Shown here piece after piece: positions 1 through 8,447 of a stretch of DNA of 38,978 nucleotides. The DNA comes from Planctomycetota bacterium (GTDB lineage: Bacteria > Planctomycetota > UBA11346): contig JALHRW010000024.1 of assembly GCA_022841245.1 (NCBI GenBank), forward strand, positions 1 through 38,978, in the 5' to 3' direction. The notes beneath the pieces are model-generated. The model was not told where the DNA came from. It made no database searches and saw nothing but the letters and a program-made list of their open reading frames with translations. The stretch's first letter is position 1, and each line of letters begins with the position of its first letter. The position numbers were made by a program, and so were the translations under genes.

Positions 1-596
1 TTCTCGAGCGTGCGCGACTCGAAGGCCCACAGCGTGCCGGGGTAGTCGATGCCTTCGAGGCGCAGGCCGCCGGGCGGCGCCTCCGCCGGCGGGCAGGCGA
101 GGCGGATGCGCTTGCGCAGCTTCTGCGGCTCGTCCGGGCGTTCGTGGGCGACGAAGCGGTAGATGTCGCGCCACGCGCTGTCGGCCGGACGCTCGAGGGC
201 CGGACTGCCGGGCGGCACGGCATCGACCGACACCGCCTCGCGCGCCGTCCACCAGCACCACACCTCGATCGGTTCGAGGTCGGGGTCGGAGAGGAACAGG
301 CTGATGCGCACCTGCTGCGGGCCGCTGCGCCGCCAGTTGTCGCTTTCGACCTCCAGCGTGGTGGTCTCGCCAGGGATGAGGAAGCGGCTGGCCAGTTCGA
401 GCTTCGAGCACGAACAGGTGGTGTCGAGACGGCTGACGCGGATCGCCCGCGGATGGGTGTTGCGCACCGTGATGCGGGCGCTGAAGCGGCCGGCTTCGCG
501 GATCTCGGGCCCCAGCTCGGCGGTCGCGACATTCGCGTTGAACACCTCGGCGGCGGGAGCGAGGCAGGCAAGCAGGAGTGCGAGGAGGAGGGGCAT
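1..596 (-). CDS. DUF1573-like exported protein, 3'-truncated by the window edge
   Basis: An open frame reads from an ATG at 596 to position 1 without a stop, so the C-terminus lies outside. The first about 18 residues (MPLLLALLLACLAPAAEVF) form a hydrophobic export signal; the Cys in LLACLAP might be a lipobox, but residue -2 is Leu, so this is doubtful. Residues 20-105 match the DUF1573 pattern: an NTHPRAIRVSRLDTTCSCSK stretch with the Cys-x-Cys pair, then PGETTTLEVESD. DUF1573 domains are immunoglobulin-like, usually periplasmic and common in PVC and Bacteroidota; their role is not known. The gene is last in the run gpmI-bioD-DUF2062-DUF1573, 32 nt after the preceding stop, so it is probably cotranscribed. 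The family call is good; the start is likely but has no strong ribosome binding site. Confidence 0.75.
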   Translation of the reverse strand, partial: MPLLLALLLACLAPAAEVFNANVATAELGPEIREAGRFSARITVRNTHPRAIRVSRLDTTCSCSKLELASRFLIPGETTTLEVESDNWRRSGPQQVRISLFLSDPDLEPIEVWCWWTAREAVSVDAVPPGSPALERPADSAWRDIYRFVAHERPDEPQKLRKRIRLACPPAEAPPGGLRLEGIDYPGTLWAFESRTLE

Positions 597-628
597 CGAT
601 AGGTCGAACGCGCGGCTGGCGCGTCGGT

Positions 629-1213
629 TCAGGTCGTAGCGTCCGGAGCCTTCGACACCAGCCGGGTCTTCCAGTGCGCGCAGCGGGCAGCGCGGCGGAC
701 CTGCACCGCGGTCACCGCCCGACGCACCAGCCACCAGGTCGGGATGGCGGTGGTCGCGCCGACGATGAGCGAGCCGATCAGCATCGGCACGAACACCGAA
801 CCGAAGACCTCGGCGCTGCGCAGGATGCCGTCGGTGAAGCTCAGCGCCTGCAGCTGGTCGACCTGGCGCTGCAAACCCTGCCAGGTGACCGTCACGTGTC
901 CGGGGAGGATGGCGGCACCCAACCGGTAGCAGCCGTACCAGATCGGCAGGGTGGTGAATGGATTGGTCACCCAGCTCCAGGGCATCGCCGCCAGCGGGCT
1001 GCCGCGGATGCACCAGGCCAGCAGCATGCCGACCAGGGTCTGGCCGAGCATCGGCAGATAGGCCGTGGCCATGCCGGCGGCGCAACCGCGGGCAATGCGC
1101 TCGGGCTGGTCCTCGAGCATCACCACTCGGCGCACCGCCAGGGTGAAGCTCCTCCAGTTGCGGCGGAACCAGCCGCCGACCCCGCGATTGCGCTGCGATG
1201 GCTGAGCTGGCAT
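629..1213 (-). CDS. DUF2062 domain membrane protein
   Basis: The product has 194 residues. The core has the DUF2062 signature: an ARGCAAGMATAYLPMLGQT stretch with the P-x-x-G-Q motif, a hydrophobic segment, WVTNPFTTLPIWYGCYRLG, and a second hydrophobic block near residues 140-165 (FVPMLIGSLIVGATTAIPTW). Two or three membrane segments are likely, with basic cytoplasmic ends. Family members are small inner-membrane proteins of unknown biochemical role, often near envelope or glycosyltransferase genes. The start lies 6 nt after the bioD stop and the stop is 32 nt before the DUF1573 gene, which supports an operon. The family call is confident; the function is not known. Confidence 0.85.
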   Translation of the reverse strand: MPAQPSQRNRGVGGWFRRNWRSFTLAVRRVVMLEDQPERIARGCAAGMATAYLPMLGQTLVGMLLAWCIRGSPLAAMPWSWVTNPFTTLPIWYGCYRLGAAILPGHVTVTWQGLQRQVDQLQALSFTDGILRSAEVFGSVFVPMLIGSLIVGATTAIPTWWLVRRAVTAVQVRRAARCAHWKTRLVSKAPDATT

Positions 1214-1219
1214 AGCCCG

Positions 1220-1921
1220 TTAGGTGATCGCGCGCAGCGCATGCGCAAGCCGCAGGGCGTCATCCCCGGACGGACGGAACGGCAGCTCGGCAAGTACCGG
1301 TAGCCGGGTCAGGGCGGCCAGTTCGGCCGGCGCACTGCGTACCGCCAGGCCGGCCTCGACCTGCTGATGGTGGTTGATCACCAGGCCGAGCACGCGCAGC
1401 CCGCGACGCCGGCATTCATTGACGGTCAGCTGCGTGTGATTGAGCGTCCCGAGATGCGGCCGGGTGACCAGCAGCACCGGCCAGCCGAGGGCAGCCAGCA
1501 GGTCGGCGTTGGTCTCGCGCGCGGCAGTGATCGGGGCGAGCAGGCCGCCGGCGGTTTCGAGGAGAAGGTTCGTGGTTCGTGGTTCGTGGTTCGTGGTTCC
1601 GCAGACCTGCACCCCAGCCAGGAGGTCTGCCATGACCACAGTTGCACCCGCCTCCTGCGCTGCCAGGTGCGGGCTGCACGGCTCTGGGAATTCCAGCGGG
1701 CATACCGTCGACGGATCCTGGCCGTCGCCGCAGACGGCGCGCAGGGAGCGGCCGTCCTCGGACGAAGTCCCGTCCCAACCGCCGCAGGCGATCGGCTTGT
1801 GCAGCCACACCGCTTCCCCCAGCGCGCGCAATCCGCGTACCAGCAACAACGTCACCGCGGTCTTGCCGACTCCGGTGTCGGTGCCGATGATGGCAATGCG
1901 GAACCACGAACCACGAGCCAC
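1220..1921 (-). CDS. bioD: Dethiobiotin synthetase with a heptamer-repeat insertion
   Basis: The 233-residue product is an ATP-dependent dethiobiotin synthetase, which closes the ureido ring of 7,8-diaminopelargonate with CO2 in biotin synthesis. The P-loop GTDTGVGKT is at residues 13-21, the substrate Lys is in LHKPIACGG, and the ETAGGLLAPI block near residue 122 matches the family's E-G-A-G-G-x-x-x-P motif. Two things are odd. Residues about 108-118 (GTTNHEPRTTN) are encoded by 4.5 copies of GTTCGTG (plus-strand sense) and sit in a loop just before the ETAGG strand. The N-terminus (ARGSWF) is also encoded by the same heptamer, so the GTG start at 1921 lies inside repeat DNA with no visible ribosome binding site; translation may depend on coupling to gpmI, whose stop is 15 nt upstream. 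The enzyme core is intact, so it may be active. Confidence 0.88.
   Translation of the reverse strand: MARGSWFRIAIIGTDTGVGKTAVTLLLVRGLRALGEAVWLHKPIACGGWDGTSSEDGRSLRAVCGDGQDPSTVCPLEFPEPCSPHLAAQEAGATVVMADLLAGVQVCGTTNHEPRTTNLLLETAGGLLAPITAARETNADLLAALGWPVLLVTRPHLGTLNHTQLTVNECRRRGLRVLGLVINHHQQVEAGLAVRSAPAELAALTRLPVLAELPFRPSGDDALRLAHALRAIT
1568..1599. repeat. Heptanucleotide tandem repeat GTTCGTG inside bioD
   Basis: Four full GTTCGTG units plus GTTC run from 1568 to 1599 on the plus strand. On the bioD coding strand they read as CACGAAC copies and encode the peptide TTNHEPRTT. The unit is 7 bp, so gain or loss of one copy shifts the bioD frame, while three copies keep it. Confidence 0.95.
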
Positions 1922-1933
1922 GAACCACGAACC
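1901..1933. repeat. Heptanucleotide repeat at the gpmI-bioD junction
   Basis: Four units (GAACCAC twice, GAGCCAC, GAACCAC) and a partial copy fill the space between the gpmI stop at 1937-1939 and the bioD core. This is the same heptamer as at 1568-1599 but on the opposite strand. It supplies the GTG start and first codons of bioD. Confidence 0.93.
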
Positions 1934-1936
1934 CGT

Positions 1937-3571
<1,635 letters not shown>

Positions 3572-3672
3572 GGGTTTCCTCGCGGGTGCGGGCGGCAGCG
3601 TAGTGCGGAGGCCGTATGGGCAACCCGTCCCCGCGGTTGCGCCGTGCAGCCAGCCCGCCATGGTCCCGCCCC

Positions 3673-4128
3673 ATGCCCGCCACCAAGACCCTCATCCTCC
3701 TCAAGCCCGACGCCGTGCAACGCGGCCTGGTCGCCGAGATCCTCGCCCGCTTCGAACGCAAGGGCCTGCGCATCGTCGGCCTGAAGTTCCTCGTGCCGAC
3801 CAAGGCCCAGGCCGAGGCGCACTACGCCGAGCACGCCGGCAAGCCGTTCTTCCCCAGCCTGCTGTCCTTCATCACCAGCAGCCCGCTGGTCGCGCTGTGC
3901 CTCGAAGGCGACCAGGCGGTGCCGGTCTGCCGCACCCTGATCGGCCCGACCGACGGCCGCGTCGCCCCTCCGGGCACCATCCGCGGCGACTTCGGCCTGT
4001 CGAAGTCGAACAACTTGGTGCACGGCTCGGACAGCGACGCCTCGGCCGAGCGCGAACTGCAGATCTGGTTCCCCGAAGGCGTCGTTGCGTGGAAGCGTGC
4101 CGACACCGCCTGGGCCGAGCCGGGATAG
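3673..4128 (+). CDS. ndk: Nucleoside diphosphate kinase
   Basis: The 151-residue product transfers the gamma-phosphate of ATP to nucleoside diphosphates through a phosphohistidine. The start TLILLKPDAVQRGL, the middle TLIGPTDGRVAPPGTIRGDFG, and the active-site His117 in NNLVHGSDSDASAERE are all canonical. Length fits the family. The ATG at 3673 was preferred to one at 3616 because the family begins four or five residues before TLILLKPD. No strong ribosome binding site is visible. It stands alone, divergent from gpmI across about 100 nt and convergent with the four-helix-bundle gene. Confidence 0.96.
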   Translation: MPATKTLILLKPDAVQRGLVAEILARFERKGLRIVGLKFLVPTKAQAEAHYAEHAGKPFFPSLLSFITSSPLVALCLEGDQAVPVCRTLIGPTDGRVAPPGTIRGDFGLSKSNNLVHGSDSDASAERELQIWFPEGVVAWKRADTAWAEPG

Positions 4129-4173
4129 GGCTGGGGCCAACGGGGCCCTTCACGGATTGCGACGGCGGTCTCA

Positions 4174-4503
4174 TCAACCGCTGCGCAGGCGGCGTATGAG
4201 GACCGTCAGCATCTTCCCGATGCGTGCATTCTGTCCGAGCTGCGCCGTCACATCCTGTCCCAGAGCCAGGCAGATGTGCAACTGTGCCGCAACCTCATCA
4301 TTGGAGCCGCGCGCGATGGACAGGAACCGGGCATAGTCGCCATCGTTCCCCCGTCCCGCCCCTTCGGCGATGTTGCTGGACACCGAGATCGCTGCGCGGC
4401 GCATCTGTCCCGTGAGATCGCCAAAGCTGACCGTGATCGTCGCGATGCCCGCGACCTGCTGATTGGCCGCGTGCCAGACGCGGAGTTGCTGGAAGTTCGC
4501 CAT
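4174..4503 (-). CDS. Four-helix-bundle protein of the 23S rRNA IVP (S23)/Avd-like family
   Basis: The 109-residue product has the family's conserved centre, ISVSSNIAEGAGRGNDGDYARFLSIARGS, with four predicted helices around it. Members are encoded by intervening sequences inside some 23S rRNA genes, occur as free-standing genes, or act as Avd, the accessory subunit of diversity-generating retroelements; they form pentameric barrels and bind nucleic acid or a reverse transcriptase. No rRNA, reverse transcriptase or variable repeat is seen here, so this is a free-standing copy of unknown role. The ribosome binding site AAGGAG (10 nt spacing) lies in one arm of the large palindrome just upstream, and heptamer arrays follow it. 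The family call is confident; the function is open. Confidence 0.88.
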   Translation of the reverse strand: MANFQQLRVWHAANQQVAGIATITVSFGDLTGQMRRAAISVSSNIAEGAGRGNDGDYARFLSIARGSNDEVAAQLHICLALGQDVTAQLGQNARIGKMLTVLIRRLRSG

Positions 4504-4511
4504 GGTTGGAA

Positions 4512-4631
4512 GGCTCCTTGTGCAGCCTGCCGCACCGCTCGCGCGCAGGTGTCAAGGCCGCGCGCAGCGCGCCGCGCAGCGGTCCGCCTTGACACCGAGC
4601 ACGTGCGGTACGGTAGGCGGAACAAGGAGCC
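4512..4631. repeat. 120-bp imperfect palindrome over the S23-like gene leader
   Basis: The outer arms are GGCTCCTTG (4512-4520) and CAAGGAGCC (4623-4631). The inner arms are GTGTCAAGGC (4549-4558) and GCCTTGACAC (4586-4595). Between them the two sides still match in blocks (GCCT, CCG, ACCG), and the centre is a GC-rich palindrome. In the minus-strand transcript this would be a long hairpin in which CUCCUU pairs with the AAGGAG ribosome binding site of the S23-like gene. Confidence 0.8.
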
Positions 4632-4660
4632 GACAGCCGTTTTCAGTCACACGCTTGCGG

Positions 4661-4765
4661 GCCAGCGGCCAGCGGCCAGCGGCCAGCGACCAGCGGCCAG
4701 CGGCCAACGGCCAGCGACCAGCGACCAGCGGCCAGCGGCCAGCGCCCAGCGGCCAGCGGCCAGCG
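4661..4765. repeat. Heptanucleotide tandem array, unit GCCAGCG, 15 copies
   Basis: Fifteen contiguous 7-bp units. Most are GCCAGCG; variants are ACCAGCG (three), GCCAACG and CCCAGCG. It is followed after CCC by a second array with the same period. No spacers exist, so it is not a CRISPR. It is open in some frames but only as repeat peptide. Confidence 0.97.
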
Positions 4766-4768
4766 CCC

Positions 4769-4844
<76 letters not shown>

Positions 4845-4845
<1 letters not shown>

Positions 4846-5936
4846 TACCGCTGCACCCGTGCACTTCCGCCCTTGACCAGCGCCTCGACCTCGGCCTTGG
4901 TCGCCATCGAGGTGTCGCCCGGCGTGGTCATGGCCAGCGCCCCATGCGCCGCGCCATACTCCACCGCGGCCTGTCCGCCGAGCCCGGCGAGGAAGCCGTA
5001 GGCCAGGCCGGAAGCGAACGAGTCGCCGCCGCCGACACGGTCGAGGATGGCGAGGTGGTCGCGCTGCGCCGCCTGGTGGAACTGGCCGGCGTGCCACAGC
5101 ACCGCGCCCCAGTCGTTGTCGCTCGCCGAATGCACTTCGCGCAGGGTCGTCGCCACCACCTGGAAGTTCGGATAGGCCTTGGTCACGTCGCCGATCATGG
5201 CCTTGAAGTTCGCCGGATCGAGGGCGCTGCGGTTCTCGTTGAGGCCCGGCACCGAGAAGCCCAGCGCCATGGTGAAGTCCTCCTCGTTGCCGATCATCAC
5301 GTCGACGTGCTTGGCGATCTCGCGGTTGACCTCCTGGGCGCGCTTCGAGCCGCCATAGGCCTTCCACAAGCTGGGGCGGAAGTTGAGGTCGTAGCTGACG
5401 ATGGTGCCGTGCTTGCGCGCGGTCTTCGCCGCCTCGATCACCACCTCGGGAGTCTTCTCGCCGAGGGCCGCGAAGATGCCGCCGGTGTGGAACCAGCGCA
5501 CGCCCTTCTTGCCGAAGATGTCCTCCCAGTCGAAATCGCCGGGCTTGAGCTGGCTGACCGCGGTGTGGCCACGGTCGGAGCAGCCGACGGCGCCGCGCGC
5601 GCCGTAGCCGCGCTCGGTGAAGTTGAGGCCGACGCGCACGCTGCGACCGAGGCCATCGTACGGCACCCACTTGAGCAGCGCAGTGTCGACTCCCCCCTGC
5701 AGGATCAGGTCCTCGACCAGGCGGCCGACGGGATTGTCGGGAAAGGCGGTGGCAACGGCGGTCTTCAGGCCGAAGCAGCGACGCAGGCCGCGCGCCACGT
5801 TGTACTCGCCGCCCCCCTCCCAGGCCTGGAACGAGCGGGTCGTGTGGATGCGCCCCTCGCCCGGATCGAGCCTGAGCATGACCTCGCCCAGCGACAGGGC
5901 ATCCCAGGTGACGGATTCGCGTGCTTTGATCTGCAT
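4845..5936 (-). CDS. PfkB-family carbohydrate kinase, 2-keto-3-deoxygluconate kinase-like
   Basis: The 363-residue product is a ribokinase-fold sugar kinase. It has the N-terminal GEVMLRLDPGEG, the substrate-binding GGGEYNVARGLRR (residues 41-53), SYDLNFRPSLW (181-191, a hallmark of KDG and related acid-sugar kinases), GNEEDF (216-221) and the catalytic VGGGDSFASG with the base Asp305. KDG kinase would phosphorylate 2-keto-3-deoxygluconate in hexuronate or Entner-Doudoroff breakdown; no aldolase is beside it, so the substrate is inferred. The frame stays open to 6308, across the tRNA gene, but that part is not coding; the ATG at 5936 fits the family start. The stop codon overlaps the heptamer array. 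The family is certain, the substrate moderate. Confidence 0.88.
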
Positions 5937-6039
5937 GATGTCCGGGCAGCGTGGCGCCGAGGACGCCGGTTCAACCGCCCGCGCCGCGCGCCGGTGGAGG
6001 CTGGCCTCGCCAGTCCTGGCCTTAGTCTGCGCCGACCAC

Positions 6040-6113
6040 TGCCCGGTGGTGTAATGGTAGCACAGGAGACTTTGAATCTCCTTGTCTGGGTTCGAATCCC
6101 AGCTGGGCAACCA
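6040..6113 (+). tRNA. tRNA-Gln (UUG)
   Basis: A full cloverleaf can be read. The acceptor TGCCCGG pairs with CTGGGCA (one G-U), the anticodon stem GGAGA/TCTCC holds the loop CTTTGAA with anticodon TTG, and the T arm is CTGGG-TTCGAAT-CCCAG. Discriminator A and CCA are encoded. The 3' half of the acceptor and the CCA are also the left end of a downstream inverted repeat. Confidence 0.96.
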
Positions 6114-6162
6114 TACGGAAAAACCCGGCGGACGACCGCCGGGTTTTTCCGTATGGTTGCCC
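6105..6162. terminator. 27-bp perfect inverted repeat with a bidirectional terminator core
   Basis: Arms 6105-6131 and 6136-6162 are perfectly complementary around the loop ACGA. The core AAAAACCCGGCGG / CCGCCGGGTTTTT is a classic intrinsic terminator on both strands, suited to ending the tRNA transcript. The arms extend beyond a normal terminator: GGGCAACCA of the tRNA acceptor end is repeated in inverse as TGGTTGCCC at 6154-6162. Confidence 0.88.
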
Positions 6163-6216
6163 GGTTGGGAATTCCATGTCCCACGCCCTCGGCGGAGCTC
6201 GGGCGGTCGCGCGGCG

Positions 6217-6324
6217 CGACTCCACGCAGGTGGAGTCGCAATACCATTGCCACCGCCGCGCTCCGGTTCGAATCCCCCGTTATATCCTAGGCCTGCGGTC
6301 GACTCCACGCAGGTGGAGTCGCAA
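6217..6324. repeat. Two direct copies of a 25-bp hairpin element
   Basis: The same 25 bases occur at 6217-6241 and 6300-6324. Each copy contains the stem GACTCCAC-GCAG-GTGGAGTC. The second lies 5 nt beyond the stop of the gene at 6330-8321, the first 83 nt further on. Both could be 3'-end hairpins of that minus-strand transcript; neither has a strong T-run. Between them, near 6264-6290, is a tRNA T-arm-like GGTTCGAATCCC. Confidence 0.75.
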
Positions 6325-6329
6325 CCCGG

Positions 6330-8321
6330 CTACTTCGCCGCGGGCTTGAACCTGATCCAGTTGGTGACCGTGTCTTTGCCCGTCTTCACCGTCCAGGTCT
6401 GCGGACCGGGCGCGGCCGTGAAGCTGTTGCTCGCCTCCTGGTTGGGGCCAGCTCCATCGGTCCAGTTCACCGTCACATCGAGGCCCGACGCCTTGCCGGG
6501 GATCTCGTAGGTCGCGTAGACCTGGGTCGCAGTCTCGTCACCATTCTTGAAACGGATGTAGCCGGTGGTCGCCTTGTTGTCGGCGTAGGTCCGGTCGCCC
6601 CACATGAAGCCGAGCGTGCCGTTGCCCCAGATCGAGCTGTTCTTGTCCTTCCCAGCGCGTCCCAGGGTGATCGGCGCCATGGCGACATCCCAGGTCTTGC
6701 CATCGACCGAGGTCTCGACCGACATCTCCTTGCGCCCAGCCACCATCGACACGCCGTGCAGCGAGCGGATCGCGCCAGGCGCCTCGATCTTGTAGGCCTG
6801 CCAGCCATCGCCGTCGAGCGCGGCCGCGCGGAAGGCCTTGGCCATGCGGTGGTCCGGCCCGCCGTGGATCACGCCGAGGTTCGATGCCTGGTAGGTGATG
6901 GTGCTGCCCTGGTCCTTGAGCCACGGGAACACCGCCGGACCGACCTGCACGACCGTACGCAGGGTCGGGGCGGAGAGCTCGCCACCGGCGGGCAGCACGA
7001 TCTTCAGCTGGTAGCTGAAGCGGCCCTTCACCCGGTCGGAGAAGTCGAGGCTGAAGGCCTTGTCGGCGGCGCCGATCTCCTCCCAGCTCTGACCGGCGTC
7101 GAGCGAGAGCAGGACGCGGGACGCGGCAGAGGTGGTGCCAGCGAGGATGGCGGTCTTGTCGCACGGGTTCTTGGCCACGTTCCAGACAGCATCGGCATTG
7201 TCCGCCTGATGGGCGGCGATCGTGTATGGCGCGGCGTGCGCCACGGTGACGAAGCCTTCCGCCCCGGTGGCGACGAGCTTGCCGTCGCGGCAGCTGACAT
7301 TGGGCGACGCGCTCCAGCCGTACTCGCTCTTCAGGTCCAGCGTCTTGAGGTCTGGAGCGTATTCGAAGGCGCCTTTGGCGCTGTAGACCAGCGGCGGGTT
7401 CTTCGTCCCCTTGCGGCCGATGCTGCCATTGCCGACCGCACCGTAGGTCATGAAGGTCTCGCGCCGAGCCATGCCGTGATGCTTGGGGTGGTCGCCAGCC
7501 TTCTCGTTGTAGTCCCGCGACCAGATCGCATCGACACCGTCATCGCCACCCGGCAGGCGCCAGCGGGTGAAGGTCTCGCCAGTCCGCAGGACGTAGACGA
7601 TCGGCATACCGAGGAAGCCGAACATCTTCTGCTTGCCCTCGCCCTCGGGTTCCTTGACCGAGCCGTAGGTCCTCAGGTCGTCGCCGAACGGGCCGACCTT
7701 CATCTTGAGGAAGCCTCCGTTCAGTTCCTTGCTGCGGCCCAGCGCGGCGGCGATGTCGAGGATGCCGATCGGCTGCTGCGGATCCTTGTCGAAGACCATG
7801 TGCCCGCAGGTCATATCGGCCAAGCGCCAGCGACCGTCGGCAAAGGCCTCGAAGGAGGTGTGACCCGGCACCAGGGTGCACGAGGCGGCAAGGTAGTCGC
7901 CGAGGGTCCGCTGGATGAACGGGGTGAACTGGGCGTGGATGGAATAGCACAGGCCGGTGGAGTGCGCAAACAAGCCGAGCAAGCCATCGCGGGTGTAGCC
8001 CAGGCCGTCTGGGTCGCCGCTGAGGGCACCCTTGCAGCCCTTGCCGTAGAACACGAGGTTGCCGTCGGCGTGCTGGTGGTGCTCGGTGCGCCAGGCGAAA
8101 TGCGCGATCACGCGTTCGACAGCGGTGGCTGGGGCGTGGCCGTAGCGGCTAGCGAACTGGGCGAAGGCGGTGGCCTCAAGCCGCTCGAAGGTCGAGCACG
8201 AGAGCTCACCCTGCATCTGCGCGTGGTCGGTGCCGATCTGCGGATCGCCGACAGCGGCGCCGGCTGCTGCAATGGCGGCAAGGAGGGTGGGGACGCGGAA
8301 GGCGATGCGAACATGGACCAT
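6330..8321 (-). CDS. Exported protein with a transglutaminase-like domain
   Basis: The 663-residue product begins with a signal peptide (RVPTLLAAIAAAGAAVGDP). Residues about 90-185 carry a transglutaminase/papain-like triad: Cys in GLCYSIHAQF, His in GHTSFEAFADGRW and Asp in RLADMTCGHMVFD, the usual C-H-D order. The rest lacks motifs I can name; residues about 300-660 have beta-rich patterns (Asp, Gly, Trp-rich) such as SLDAGQSWEEIG and SVDGKTWDVAM, like repeats seen in exo-sialidase/discoidin-type extracellular proteins. A peptidase, amidase or non-catalytic binding role outside the cytoplasm is possible. AGGAG lies 7 nt before the ATG. An AT-rich dyad lies 31 nt upstream. It follows a pseudopilin gene on the same strand. 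Fold call moderate; function unknown. Confidence 0.75.
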   Translation of the reverse strand: MVHVRIAFRVPTLLAAIAAAGAAVGDPQIGTDHAQMQGELSCSTFERLEATAFAQFASRYGHAPATAVERVIAHFAWRTEHHQHADGNLVFYGKGCKGALSGDPDGLGYTRDGLLGLFAHSTGLCYSIHAQFTPFIQRTLGDYLAASCTLVPGHTSFEAFADGRWRLADMTCGHMVFDKDPQQPIGILDIAAALGRSKELNGGFLKMKVGPFGDDLRTYGSVKEPEGEGKQKMFGFLGMPIVYVLRTGETFTRWRLPGGDDGVDAIWSRDYNEKAGDHPKHHGMARRETFMTYGAVGNGSIGRKGTKNPPLVYSAKGAFEYAPDLKTLDLKSEYGWSASPNVSCRDGKLVATGAEGFVTVAHAAPYTIAAHQADNADAVWNVAKNPCDKTAILAGTTSAASRVLLSLDAGQSWEEIGAADKAFSLDFSDRVKGRFSYQLKIVLPAGGELSAPTLRTVVQVGPAVFPWLKDQGSTITYQASNLGVIHGGPDHRMAKAFRAAALDGDGWQAYKIEAPGAIRSLHGVSMVAGRKEMSVETSVDGKTWDVAMAPITLGRAGKDKNSSIWGNGTLGFMWGDRTYADNKATTGYIRFKNGDETATQVYATYEIPGKASGLDVTVNWTDGAGPNQEASNSFTAAPGPQTWTVKTGKDTVTNWIRFKPAAK

Positions 8322-8351
8322 GGGGGCGCTCCTGCCGTTTATTATATCTTT

Positions 8352-8373
8352 ATATAGACCTGAACATCTATAT
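8352..8373. promoter_or_regulatory. AT-rich dyad upstream of the transglutaminase-like gene
   Basis: ATATAGA and TCTATAT form perfect 7-bp arms around an 8-nt spacer, in an AT-rich island (8340-8375) of an otherwise GC-rich region. On the minus strand TATATA and TATAAT occur next to it, so it probably marks the promoter and an operator for the gene starting at 8321. The exact -10/-35 pair is not clear. Confidence 0.5.
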
Positions 8374-8447
8374 CTGCATTGTTAACGAACGCCCAGGTCT
8401 GCTGTGACAACCCGGCAGCAGTAGTGGCAACCTCAGACCGGTAGCGG

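Noticed and set aside
4174..4631. Diversity-generating retroelement (Avd-like protein)
   Set aside because: No reverse transcriptase, template repeat or variable repeat is found in the window; the four-helix family has many non-DGR members.
4512..4631. Integron attC site
   Set aside because: The arms lack the attC core motifs, and no integrase or cassette array is present.
5937..6308. N-terminal extension of the PfkB kinase
   Set aside because: The frame is open but crosses the tRNA-Gln gene and its terminator; the family start is at 5936.
4866..6308. Riboswitch or attenuator upstream of the kinase
   Set aside because: No conserved riboswitch core could be read; the only strong structure is the tRNA-linked terminator on both strands.
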